Source: Paenibacillus sp. JZ16
GTDB lineage: Bacteria > Bacillota > Bacilli > Paenibacillales > Paenibacillaceae
Direction of reading: 5' to 3'
Assembly: GCF_015326965.1 (NCBI RefSeq)
Contig: NZ_CP017659.1
Coordinates: 2,480,001-2,544,000 of the forward strand
DNA: 64,000 bases
The notes below the pieces were generated by a model, which ran no database searches, was not told where the DNA came from, and saw nothing but the letters and a program-made list of their open reading frames with translations. A program made the position numbers and the translations under genes. Positions within the stretch are counted from its first letter, which is position 1; each line of letters begins with the position of its first letter. Positions 42,922 through 51,410 of this stretch are shown one piece after another.

Positions 42922-44193
42922 TTATTTCACCGCATTTTCTTCTGCCATCAATTCCCGCGCATATTCGTTCAAATTGATGGATTGGCCGTGATTCAGCCTC
43001 GATTTCTCCGCTGCGAACGCAATCAGATGGCTCCGCACGGAGGCACTGGCCGACGTCAGGCTCTCCTGCCCGTTATAGCTCCGAACCTCCTTCAGGAAGC
43101 TCGCCACAATTCCGCTGTCGCCCCCGCCATGTCCGCTCGACTGCGAAGGAATCGTAATCTCCGTTTTCTGCCCGGTCAGGAAATCGTAAACCGTAATCTT
43201 GCCTTCCTCTCCCCGAAGCTCGCCGCGGGTGCCCATGATCTGAATTCTGCGCTCCTGTTCATACGTAAACCCGCACATGCTGAACATTGCAGTGGCGCCG
43301 CCTTCAAACTCCATGTTGACGACCTGATGATCGACCACATTGTTATCGCTCCGATATACGCAGCGGCCATAGTCCGTATCGCGAAGCCCCTGAATGATAT
43401 TCGGCTTGGTCAGCTCCTGGGTGAAATGCCCCGCCCATCCCTTGTACTGATCGCTCAAGTAAAACCGGGGGGCCGAATATGGACAGGTTGCTTCTACCTG
43501 GCAATCGAGGCAGCGGTCGGCCGAACCTTCGGGGGCCTGCTCCTCACGGAAATGCATCAGGGAGCCAAACGAAGTGACCTGCGTGCAAGGCCGGTCCATC
43601 AGCCACGACAGCACATCCATGTCATGACAGGATTTGGCCAGTATCATCGGGCTGGCCTTGTCGGAATGATTCCAGTTCCCCCGCACAAAGCTGTGCGCGA
43701 TATGCCAGTATCCCACATTCTCGTTCAGCTGGATCGAAGCCACCTCACCGATGGTCCCTTCCTGAATCACGCGTTTGATAGTACTCCAAAAAGGGGTATA
43801 TCTCAGAACATGGCATATGGTCAGCAGCCGGTTGTTGCGAATGGCCGCCTGCTCCATCTCAAGACACTCCTTCGGTTCCGGAGACATCGGTTTCTCCAGA
43901 AGTACATGATACTGTTTCTCCAGCGCTTGCATGGTTGGGCCATAATGCATGCGATCCTGCGTGCAAATGACGGCGATATCGGCAAGCTTTGGCTCCGCCA
44001 GCAGCGGCTCCCAGGATTCATAGCACTGTTCCGCCGGAATTCCGAACCTCTCGGCAAATCGGATGCGCCGCGCCGGATCGGCCTCGGCCACGGCCACGAA
44101 GGTCAACTCGTGCGGGTAATCCAGGGCATAGGGGGCATACCCCCCGGCGCCGCGAGCGCCGGCCCCGATCAATATGGCTTTCAATTGTGTCAT
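42922..44193 (-). CDS. Gfo/Idh/MocA-family sugar dehydrogenase with Cys cluster
   Basis: A 423-residue NAD(P)-dependent oxidoreductase. N-terminal Rossmann fold with IGAGARGAGGYAP (about 8-20), catalytic region near LLEKPMSPE (about 95-103), C-terminal alpha/beta domain. An insert near residues 235-255 carries CLDCQVEATC, a CxxCx5C cluster that resembles a structural metal site and occurs in some members of the family. Start ATG with AAAAGGAGCGAC upstream. Follows the binding-protein gene by 34 bp, so it should act on the imported sugar. Confidence 0.9.
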   Translation of the reverse strand: MTQLKAILIGAGARGAGGYAPYALDYPHELTFVAVAEADPARRIRFAERFGIPAEQCYESWEPLLAEPKLADIAVICTQDRMHYGPTMQALEKQYHVLLEKPMSPEPKECLEMEQAAIRNNRLLTICHVLRYTPFWSTIKRVIQEGTIGEVASIQLNENVGYWHIAHSFVRGNWNHSDKASPMILAKSCHDMDVLSWLMDRPCTQVTSFGSLMHFREEQAPEGSADRCLDCQVEATCPYSAPRFYLSDQYKGWAGHFTQELTKPNIIQGLRDTDYGRCVYRSDNNVVDHQVVNMEFEGGATAMFSMCGFTYEQERRIQIMGTRGELRGEEGKITVYDFLTGQKTEITIPSQSSGHGGGDSGIVASFLKEVRSYNGQESLTSASASVRSHLIAFAAEKSRLNHGQSINLNEYARELMAEENAVK

Positions 44194-44227
44194 AACATGT
44201 CGCTCCTTTTAGGTTCTGTACACGTGT

Positions 44228-45850
44228 TTATTTGGTATATCGATCTGCCGCGGACTGGTAAATGGCCAGATAGCGCTCCGAGCCCATTTTTTGCAGGTTA
44301 GCTACATATTGGTCCCAGTTATCAAAGGACTCGTTCCCAGCTATGAATTTATCCCGCATTTCATCCACGTATGTGTGAATGTCGGTTTGGATACCGGTAA
44401 GCTCGGACTGCTCATCGGCCGTAAAGTTAAACGGCGGCCAGACCTTGTCTTGAGGGATGACGTACGGCTCGGCTTTTTTTGCGTTCTCTACAGAAGTCGG
44501 TAGGCCTTCCGCTCCCTTGAAATACTTCTGGGTCACGAAGCCCGGATAATATCCGCCGGGCCATATCAGATACTGACCTACCGCCTGGTCCAGATTGAGA
44601 CCTTCCGGATTGTTCTTGATGTCGTCCACGTAATCCACATTGCCTTCTGCATCTTCCTTATACGTTTCGTCTTTCCAGCCCATGAAGAACATGCGGATGC
44701 CTTCGTCGCTGTAGAAGTAATCCATCCAGCGGATGAGCGCGGCCGGATTCTTCGCTTTATCGGTCAGTACAAACATCCCGATGTTCCCCAGCGGAGAGCC
44801 CGTGGCGCTGAACATCTGGTCGCCGTGCGGCCCCTTCAATACCGGCAGCCCCACATAACCCTCCTGATTGTAGATGGCGACCGGATCCACGTTATCAACA
44901 ACGCCGAGAAGGCCTTCAACGCCTTTGGCGTCCACCTCCGTGCTCTTCACGGACATGATATCCTGCTCCAGCAGGCCGTCCTTGTACAGCTTGTTCACGA
45001 ATTGAAGCAGTTCCTTGTATCTTGGATCCGTCGGAATGAACCGGACCTTTCCGCTCGCCGGATCGGTATCCACGTTAATGTTCGAAGTTCCGTGATAATT
45101 GAGACCGAACGAGCCGCGCAAATAGTTGACGATGCCGGCAGTCCCCACGCCGCCCCAGGCATATTCATCCTTCTGGCCGTTGCCGTTCGGATCCTTCTCT
45201 TTGAACGCCTTCAACATATCGTAGAATTCATCCAGCGTCTGCGGCTCTTGAAGGCCAAGCTTGGTCAGCCACTCCGACTTCACCCACGGCGTTCCGTACA
45301 GCACGGACCGGAATTCCGGATCGTATATCGTCGGCAGCCCGTAAATGTTGCCGTCCGGCATTGTAATCCCCTTCTCGATAACCGGATACTTTTCCATGAG
45401 GGCTTTAAAATTCGGAGCGTGTTGATCAATCAGGTCATTCAGCGGAATAAAAGCGCCCTGCTTGCCGTATTTCAGCAGGTCTGTCCTTGGAAATGCGGAA
45501 GCATAGAACATTTCCGGATAATCGCCGCCGGCCAGCAGCAAGTTCCGTTTTTCCGCCAAATTGTCTTTGTGCACCGTGTCCCACTGCACCTGAATATTGG
45601 TCATTTTCTCATATTCCTGCCACAGCCTGATGTTGTTCCAGTCGGCGTTGGCAAAGAACTTTCCGGCAAAACCGGTCACCGTCATCTTGTCGTCGACAAT
45701 CGGAAAACCCGTTTCATTTATCGCGGATTTCCCTTCACTCGAAGGGTCCGATTGAGCCGTTCCTCCCGAGCCTTTCGAGCTGCAGCCCACCGCCAGCGAT
45801 ACCGATAACATGCAGGTCAACAGAAGACTTCCCCATTGCTTCAGCTTCAT
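44228..45850 (-). CDS. Lpl-type extracellular sugar-binding lipoprotein
   Basis: A 540-residue solute-binding lipoprotein of the large LipO/LplA group. Signal peptide and lipobox (LAVGCSS), then a Ser/Gly linker and a family-1 binding fold. ATG 45850 is preferred, with GGGGAGGAT upstream, over an ATG seven codons earlier. The third gene of an operon in which two permeases come first. Family members bind plant or microbial oligosaccharides. Confidence 0.92.
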   Translation of the reverse strand: MKLKQWGSLLLTCMLSVSLAVGCSSKGSGGTAQSDPSSEGKSAINETGFPIVDDKMTVTGFAGKFFANADWNNIRLWQEYEKMTNIQVQWDTVHKDNLAEKRNLLLAGGDYPEMFYASAFPRTDLLKYGKQGAFIPLNDLIDQHAPNFKALMEKYPVIEKGITMPDGNIYGLPTIYDPEFRSVLYGTPWVKSEWLTKLGLQEPQTLDEFYDMLKAFKEKDPNGNGQKDEYAWGGVGTAGIVNYLRGSFGLNYHGTSNINVDTDPASGKVRFIPTDPRYKELLQFVNKLYKDGLLEQDIMSVKSTEVDAKGVEGLLGVVDNVDPVAIYNQEGYVGLPVLKGPHGDQMFSATGSPLGNIGMFVLTDKAKNPAALIRWMDYFYSDEGIRMFFMGWKDETYKEDAEGNVDYVDDIKNNPEGLNLDQAVGQYLIWPGGYYPGFVTQKYFKGAEGLPTSVENAKKAEPYVIPQDKVWPPFNFTADEQSELTGIQTDIHTYVDEMRDKFIAGNESFDNWDQYVANLQKMGSERYLAIYQSAADRYTK

Positions 45851-45898
45851 CCGTAATCCTCCCCTTTTCATGTTCCATCCATATTTCCATGCAAGGAA

Positions 45899-46783
45899 TT
45901 ATCCTTTGATGGCCCCAATCATCACGCCTTTGACAAAATATCGCTGCAGGAACGGATAGAGGGCCAGCACCGGAATATTCGCCACGACCAGCACCGCGTA
46001 CTTAATGCCCTCCACTTCCCTCTGCTGCTTGATCGCCGATTCGGTCGACATTTTGACCATATCGTTCGTTTGTCCCTGAATCAAAATTTCGCGCAGGATG
46101 AGCTGCAGCGGAAATTTATCTTTATCCGATAAATACAGAAGTGCATTGAAGAACGCATTCCAATGACCGACCGCATAGAACAATATGGTCACAGCGATAA
46201 TCGGCATGGACAGCGGCAGTATAATACGGGTCAGGATTTTAATGTTCGAGCATCCATCAATCGTCGCGGCCTCCTGCAGCTCGCCGGGTATGGACTGCTG
46301 AAAGAAGGTGCGCATAATGATGATGTTCCAGATGGATACGGCATTCGGGATAATCATGACCCAGAGCGTATTCAGCATGCCGAGGTTCTTGATCAGCAAA
46401 TATGTAGGAATGAGTCCTCCGCTGAAAAACATCGTGAAGACCAGCAGCGCCATGATCGCATTTCGCCCGACAAAATCCTTCCGGGACAGCGGATAGGCGG
46501 CAAGGATGGTCATCGTGAGATTAATGAACGTGCCAAGCGACGTATATACCAGCGTGTTGGAAAAGCCGCTGATGATATCCTTGTTCTGAAAAATTTTTAC
46601 GTAGGAATTCAGGTTAACGCCCTTGGGCCACAGCAGCATCTCGCCCCTCAGAACCGCCTGCGGGTCGCTAAACGATGCGCTGAGCACAAAAACCAGCGGG
46701 TACATGACAATGATGGTAACCAGGATCAGAATCGTATAATTGATAACATTAAAAATGCGGTCCCCTCTGGTTTCAATTTGCAT
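45899..46783 (-). CDS. Lpl-type sugar ABC permease (LplC/YtcP-like)
   Basis: A 294-residue permease with six transmembrane helices and the EAA loop ELQEAATIDGCSNIKILTRI. ATG with AGAGGGGAGTG upstream. The C-terminus ends in the usual YFVKGVMIGAIKG of LplC proteins. Pairs with the LplB-like permease 19 bp upstream; the ATPase must come from elsewhere. Confidence 0.93.
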   Translation of the reverse strand: MQIETRGDRIFNVINYTILILVTIIVMYPLVFVLSASFSDPQAVLRGEMLLWPKGVNLNSYVKIFQNKDIISGFSNTLVYTSLGTFINLTMTILAAYPLSRKDFVGRNAIMALLVFTMFFSGGLIPTYLLIKNLGMLNTLWVMIIPNAVSIWNIIIMRTFFQQSIPGELQEAATIDGCSNIKILTRIILPLSMPIIAVTILFYAVGHWNAFFNALLYLSDKDKFPLQLILREILIQGQTNDMVKMSTESAIKQQREVEGIKYAVLVVANIPVLALYPFLQRYFVKGVMIGAIKG

Positions 46784-46802
46784 GGTTCTTTCACTCCCCT
46801 CT

Positions 46803-47762
46803 TTACCAAAGACTGGTCTCGCTCACGCGCTTCGAAATAAAGTTCACAACAACCAGCAGGACAAAATTGATGATGGAATTAAACAATCCAATGGCAGCGG
46901 AGAAACTGTACTCGGCATTCTGGATCCCCATTCGGTAGACGTAGGTGGCTATAATGTCGGAGCTCTCCATATTCAGGTTGTTTTGCATCAGGAGAACCTT
47001 TTCGAACCCGATACCCATAATGCTGCCCATATTGAGGATCAAGAGGATGATGATCGTTGGCATGATGCCAGGGATGTTAATATGCCATATGCGCTGAAGC
47101 CTGGTTGCACCATCGACGCGCGCCGCTTCGTGCAGCTGGTTGTCAATGCCGGCAAGGGCAGCCAAATAAATAATGGAGCTCCAGCCCATGGTCTGCCATA
47201 CATCCGACAGAACGTAAAGAGACTTAAACCAAGAGGGTTCAGTCATGAAATTGATCGGCTGACCGCCGAACATTTCAATAAAATGATTGATGATGCCGTA
47301 ACGGGGCGACAGGAAAATCATCATCATCCCGACAACGACCACGGTAGAGAGAAAGTGAGGCGCATATGTGATGGTCTGCACGAATTTCTTGAACCGTTCA
47401 GCCCGAACCTCGTTCATGAGCAAAGCCAGAATAATCGGGATCGGAAAACCGACGGCAAGACTGTATAAACCGATGCCCAGCGTGTTCTTGATCAGGCGCC
47501 AGAAATAATAACTGTTGAAAAAGCGATCGAAGTGCTCAAAGCCGACCCAGGGACTGCCCCATATCCCCTGCGTTGCTATAAAATCCTTAAAGGCGATCTG
47601 GATGCCGTACATCGGAACATACTGGAACAGGATGTAATAAGCGATGACCGGTGAAATCAGGGCATAAAGCTGCCAATTGCGTAAGACGCGATTCCACAGT
47701 AAGCGCTTACGTTTCGTTTCGGGAACCACGGTTGCTGCGGAGTGCAGGGGCGTATTTGCCAA
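46803..47762 (-). CDS. Lpl-type sugar ABC permease (LplB-like)
   Basis: A 319-residue permease with six transmembrane helices, preceded by a basic N-terminus with TKRKR, and an EAA loop LHEAARVDGATRLQRIWHINIP. TTG start, with GAGGTGATG upstream. First gene of a five-gene unit: permease, permease, binding lipoprotein, dehydrogenase and small protein. The coding sequence includes GTAAGCGCTTAC (47699-47710), a cre-like or LacI-type palindrome. Confidence 0.92.
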   Translation of the reverse strand: MANTPLHSAATVVPETKRKRLLWNRVLRNWQLYALISPVIAYYILFQYVPMYGIQIAFKDFIATQGIWGSPWVGFEHFDRFFNSYYFWRLIKNTLGIGLYSLAVGFPIPIILALLMNEVRAERFKKFVQTITYAPHFLSTVVVVGMMMIFLSPRYGIINHFIEMFGGQPINFMTEPSWFKSLYVLSDVWQTMGWSSIIYLAALAGIDNQLHEAARVDGATRLQRIWHINIPGIMPTIIILLILNMGSIMGIGFEKVLLMQNNLNMESSDIIATYVYRMGIQNAEYSFSAAIGLFNSIINFVLLVVVNFISKRVSETSLW

Positions 47763-48053
47763 TGAGCATCACCTCGTATGTATGGGATTGGATTAACCTC
47801 GTTTCACCAGCAAAGCGATTCTGACTTGCCATCAAAACATGGGTATCCGCTCAACCAGCGGATCAGTTTCTTTACATGCATCGAGCTTGAAAAGTACTCG
47901 TTACTGATTTCCCTCCTTTGCTATGCAATCCGTCATATGACTAAGCTACCACCGCCTCAGCTAGCCGTTTGTTAAAATACGGTTATTGCAACACTCCTAT
48001 ATGTTAGGTATAGTAACGCCAAATTAATTTATAAATAAGACCCGAGCAGGCGG

Positions 48054-48212
48054 GTGTTATTTCATTTGCTTGGAGTGATTTTGGATATATTTTTGGATGA
48101 TTACGGATTAAATTTGGATCCATACTGGTATATAAGGCACCATGCGAAGGGCCTATTTCATGAATGGGAGGAATTCTTTCTATTATCAAAACCTTTATAT
48201 TACAAGGGATGA
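48054..48212 (+). pseudogene. Possible remnant or small hypothetical gene
   Basis: From a GTG, about 52 codons of non-random sequence: a hydrophobic/acidic start with DIFLDDYGLNLDPYWYIR, then HHAKGLFHEWEEF, ending YYKG before TGA. It looks like the end of a decayed or transferred gene. I recognise no family, and there is no convincing Shine-Dalgarno. Confidence 0.25.
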
Positions 48213-48392
48213 AAACGAAATTAATGACTAGAGTGAAGTTATGCGAAGAATCGTTTAGCAGTTGCAAGACCAGAATTATCATTCCAAACATTTGGTTGAT
48301 TTTCACTCATGATAATATAGCAATATGGCATTGTCAAATACTTTTTTGGATTGTTTTGGCCCAAAAACCTCAATGTTTGGATGAAAAAGCAC

Positions 48393-48428
48393 AAAAAACA
48401 GCTATCGGATTTCAAGCCGACAGCTGTT
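48393..48428 (-). terminator. Terminator of the lacI-family gene
   Basis: AACAGCT and AGCTGTT, with inner TCGG/CCGA pairing around a short loop, give a stem with one mismatch, followed by six T on the minus strand. Confidence 0.8.
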
Positions 48429-48480
48429 CAATAATCTTTATTTCATATTTAATGTTAACTAATCGAACATATCGAGTTAG

Positions 48481-49524
48481 TTAAATGTATGTTCTGGTAA
48501 AACTTGAAGACTCCCGAACAATCAATGAGCATGGCAGCAATATTTTGGTTGCCACCTTGAAATGCCCGTCCAAATAATCCACGATTGATTTGGCAGCTAC
48601 CCTGCCGATTTCATACTTCGGCACGGAGACAGAGCTTAACGGGGGCGTTGTATACTGGGCCACATCAATGTTATCCATCCCCACGATCGCGATATCTTCC
48701 GGGATTCTGCCTTGATTCTCGACAACGGCACGCATCGCCGGAATGGCCAGCATGTCGCTGGCACAAAAAACAGCCGTTGGCCATTGCTCTTTGGGAAGGC
48801 CTCCGAGCAGCTCGGACAGCTTGCTGAAGCTTCGATCCACATTCCATCCGGTATTCATCAGCCACTCCTCGCGCACCTCCAGGTTGGCTTCCAGCATAGC
48901 GAATTTATATCCAACATACCGTTCTTCGCTCTCCATCTGCTTGGAATACGCAGGCCCCCCGATATAGGCGATTCGCGTGTGTCCCTGGTCAATCAGGTGG
49001 CTTACGGCTGCCCTCGCGGATGAAATCCGGTCACAGTCTACAACCGGTACGGTCAGCCGCTCATCATTCAAACTCACTCCCATGATGGCAACGCCGGCCT
49101 GCTGTATCAGTTCAAACAGCTCCTTGTCATACCAACTGACGGCTACAATCCCCTGAGCTCCTGTCTCCCTCAGCATGAGGCGTATTTTGTCCGCATCGGC
49201 GACTTCCTCGCATGTACGAACGATCGCCGGGGGCTGTCCGAGCTCCTCCATTTTTTTATGGAAACCGGCAAGAACCGTTGAGAAATACGGGTGGTCGTCC
49301 ATCAGGTTTTGGGGAACGACGCAGACAACCCGCTTATCGGCTATGCCGTTATCATGTACGCTTTGGGATGACTCAGGCAGTTTATAACCAAGATCAAGCG
49401 CCGCCTGCCGGATTTTCTGCTTGGTATCCTCGCTGACCGGACGGCTTGCATCATTGCTGATGGCACGCGAAACCGTAGATATGGATACCCCGACCCGTTC
49501 GGCAATATCTTTGAGCTTAGCCAA
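48481..49524 (-). CDS. LacI/GalR-family transcriptional regulator
   Basis: A 347-residue repressor. The N-terminal LacI HTH reads LKDIAERVGVSISTVSRAI, followed by hinge helix and a periplasmic-binding-like effector domain (about 60-340). The TTG at 49524 is chosen because GGAGGAG lies 6 nt upstream and the start then matches the normal LacI N-terminus; longer frames put the Shine-Dalgarno inside the gene. The divergent neighbour across about 200 bp is non-coding, so its target is probably the downstream Lpl operon, which has LacI-like palindromes. Confidence 0.9.
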   Translation of the reverse strand: MAKLKDIAERVGVSISTVSRAISNDASRPVSEDTKQKIRQAALDLGYKLPESSQSVHDNGIADKRVVCVVPQNLMDDHPYFSTVLAGFHKKMEELGQPPAIVRTCEEVADADKIRLMLRETGAQGIVAVSWYDKELFELIQQAGVAIMGVSLNDERLTVPVVDCDRISSARAAVSHLIDQGHTRIAYIGGPAYSKQMESEERYVGYKFAMLEANLEVREEWLMNTGWNVDRSFSKLSELLGGLPKEQWPTAVFCASDMLAIPAMRAVVENQGRIPEDIAIVGMDNIDVAQYTTPPLSSVSVPKYEIGRVAAKSIVDYLDGHFKVATKILLPCSLIVRESSSFTRTYI

Positions 49525-49728
49525 TCGCATCTCCTCCTTCGCAAAATTTGGAACCAAATTTTCCGCCATCCATTGATCATAGCATAAACTTTCTGGTTTT
49601 GGGGCGTCAAATTGATGACTCTCATCGCTGAGAAGAAAGGAGATGTCTCATGGATTCTTTCGTTTACGAAAGTATGAAATGCTGCATTTTAAGCTATCCA
49701 ACAGCACTGCGTCATCAGTGGTTATTCA

Positions 49729-50913
49729 TTAAGCTTCCAATGGCGCGCGCCCCATGCTCTCCCGCTTTCCTAAACGGAAAAGTACAAACGACACGACCAT
49801 GGCTATGGCAACGCCCCCGGCACCGATCCAGGTGATGGATGACAAGGACCATTGCTCAACGGCAACTCCTCCGATGCCTGCGCCAGCAGCCATGGCGAGC
49901 TGCATCACGGATTGGTTCAGGCCTAGCATGACCCCCGATGAATTCGGCTCCAGCTGAACGAGATTATACTGCTGTGTCGGACCGGAAGACCAGGCGGATA
50001 ACGACCATATAACAAGAATTGCAAATACGGGGATGGCCGATACGGCTGCTTGAGTAAAAGTCAGAACGATTAACGCGAGAATATGCAGCATCATGCCCCC
50101 TGTTAATGTAAGCGGCACTCCCCATCGATCCGTACTGAATCCGCCGAACTTGGAGCCAATAAGGCTGGCAATGCCAAAGGCAAACAGCGCCGCACTAATC
50201 AGACCTTCGTTCAGACCGCTAACATGAAGAAGGTAAGGAGACAGGTACGTATAGGCAATAGAATACCCGCCCAGCCAGAAGAAGGTGATCGCCAAACCGA
50301 GTGCGACTTTAGGCTTTTTGAGCAGTGCGAATTGCTGGAGCAGTGGTACGGGAGCATCTCCTTTGGTGTGGGGAATCGCCTTGTACAGCACGATCATGGA
50401 AACAACCCCCAGAATGGCAATGAAACCGAACACTGATTTCCATCCAAAAGCAGCAGCTACGACACGGCCGAGAGGGACGCCGATAATCAGGGAAGCCGTG
50501 AAGCCCATGACAACCGTAGCGATCGAACTCGCCTGTTTGCCCGGCGGCGCGATTTTGGCGGCAATCCCGAGTGCAGTTACAACGACCATTCCTGCGCCCA
50601 TCGCCATAATAACGCGCGCAATTACAAACGGAATATACCCCGGAAGGGCAAATGACAGCAGATTTGCGATCACAAAAATACCCAATGAATAAACCAACAG
50701 CTTCCGTCTCTCCATTCTAGCGGTCAGTGCCATAAGAACGGGGGTTAAGATCGCATAGACCAATGAGAAAATCGTGATCAGCTGACCGGCTGCGGTTATC
50801 GTAATTCCTAACGAATCCGCAATTTTATCCAAAACTCCCGATATAATATACTCCGATGTTCCTACTAAAAAACTAACGATTGCCAAAAAGTAAATTTTCC
50901 AAGCACCCGTCAT
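49729..50913 (-). CDS. MFS multidrug/sugar efflux transporter (DHA1)
   Basis: A complete 394-residue exporter with twelve transmembrane helices. The A-loop TARMERRKLL and the conserved motif C-like ASLIIGVPLGR support a proton antiporter of the AraJ/YdhP group. The central loop DAPVPLLQQF matches the partial MFS protein at 2-847. ATG has AAAGGAG upstream. Its promoter carries an operator almost identical to that of the neighbouring arsR gene, so it is probably ArsR-regulated. Confidence 0.92.
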   Translation of the reverse strand: MTGAWKIYFLAIVSFLVGTSEYIISGVLDKIADSLGITITAAGQLITIFSLVYAILTPVLMALTARMERRKLLVYSLGIFVIANLLSFALPGYIPFVIARVIMAMGAGMVVVTALGIAAKIAPPGKQASSIATVVMGFTASLIIGVPLGRVVAAAFGWKSVFGFIAILGVVSMIVLYKAIPHTKGDAPVPLLQQFALLKKPKVALGLAITFFWLGGYSIAYTYLSPYLLHVSGLNEGLISAALFAFGIASLIGSKFGGFSTDRWGVPLTLTGGMMLHILALIVLTFTQAAVSAIPVFAILVIWSLSAWSSGPTQQYNLVQLEPNSSGVMLGLNQSVMQLAMAAGAGIGGVAVEQWSLSSITWIGAGGVAIAMVVSFVLFRLGKRESMGRAPLEA

Positions 50914-50942
50914 GATTGTATTTCCACTCCTTTAATAATATT

Positions 50943-50970
50943 TATATATCACGATTTGTCGATATGTTAA
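50943..50970 (-). promoter_or_regulatory. Promoter and ArsR-type operator of the MFS gene
   Basis: On the minus strand TTAACA (50965-50970), 16-bp spacer, TATATA (50943-50948). The 26 bp at 50945-50970 match those of the arsR promoter (51375-51400) at 22 positions. ACATATCG recurs once more just upstream near 50983-50990, a possible extra half-site. Confidence 0.7.
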
Positions 50971-51062
50971 ACCAATAAAAAGACATATCGCAATATCTAG
51001 ATGTGTAGTGCGAGACAATACTGAATATTCCTTTTTTCTGAAGGAATCATTCAGTACCTGCT

Positions 51063-51365
51063 CTAAATCTCCTGCTTTAAATACTCTCCAATTTCTCGGA
51101 TAGCCTCTTCATCCCGCTTATAATACGTAAATTTCCCAAGCCGCTCCGTCTTGATCAAACCCGCCCGATGCAGAATCGATAAATATTGCGATGCGGTGGA
51201 CTGCGTCATATTCAATTTCTCGGTCACCTGGGTTACGCATACCCCGACTTTCCTCATATCAATCCCTTCGTGGGGTGTAAAATGTTGTTCCGGTTCCTTG
51301 AGCCACTGCAATATTTCAAGCCTTGATTCATTGGACAGCGCTTTAAAAACTTCGATTGGTTTCAT
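51063..51365 (-). CDS. ArsR-family winged-helix repressor, probably leaderless
   Basis: A 100-residue regulator: helices around FKALSNESRLEILQWL, a recognition helix in MTQSTASQYLSILHRAGLI, and a beta-wing with GKFTYYKR. It has one cysteine (VCVT) but no classical CxC metal site, so it may sense an organic ligand or redox change. An upstream ATG at 51374 lies inside the -10 box and cannot be transcribed, so ATG 51365 is the start, at or next to the predicted +1. Target: itself and the MFS exporter 150 bp downstream. Confidence 0.88.
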   Translation of the reverse strand: MKPIEVFKALSNESRLEILQWLKEPEQHFTPHEGIDMRKVGVCVTQVTEKLNMTQSTASQYLSILHRAGLIKTERLGKFTYYKRDEEAIREIGEYLKQEI

Positions 51366-51372
51366 ACGTATC

Positions 51373-51400
51373 ATTATATCGGGATTTATCGATATGTCAA
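51373..51400 (-). promoter_or_regulatory. arsR promoter with overlapping operator
   Basis: On the minus strand TTGACA (51395-51400), 16-bp spacer, TATAAT (51373-51378). TATCG and CGATA form an inverted repeat inside the spacer. The predicted transcription start falls at about 51366, next to the ATG at 51365, so there is no room for a Shine-Dalgarno. Confidence 0.75.
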
Positions 51401-51410
51401 CCCGTTTCCC

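Larger units (their letters stand above)
47763..48480. other. 718-bp AT-rich region without a confident gene
   Basis: Lies upstream of the Lpl operon and downstream of the lacI gene, so it includes the operon promoter. It is clearly richer in A and T than the flanks. One plus-strand frame (48054-48212) reads as a protein-like fragment of about 52 codons; longer frames at 48004-48306 (minus) and 48164-48484 (plus) have no ribosome-binding site. A terminator for lacI lies at 48393-48428. Confidence 0.6.

Noticed and set aside
42982..44301. 439-codon plus-strand frame
   Set aside because: Antisense to the Gfo/Idh dehydrogenase and running into the neighbouring gene; composition rich in Arg, His and Pro as usual for shadows of GC-rich genes.
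48004..48306. 100-codon minus-strand frame
   Set aside because: No ribosome-binding site; overlaps the more protein-like fragment on the other strand; composition follows AT-richness.
48164..48484. 106-codon plus-strand frame near lacI
   Set aside because: Covers the lacI terminator and AT-rich DNA; no Shine-Dalgarno and no protein-like pattern in most of its length.
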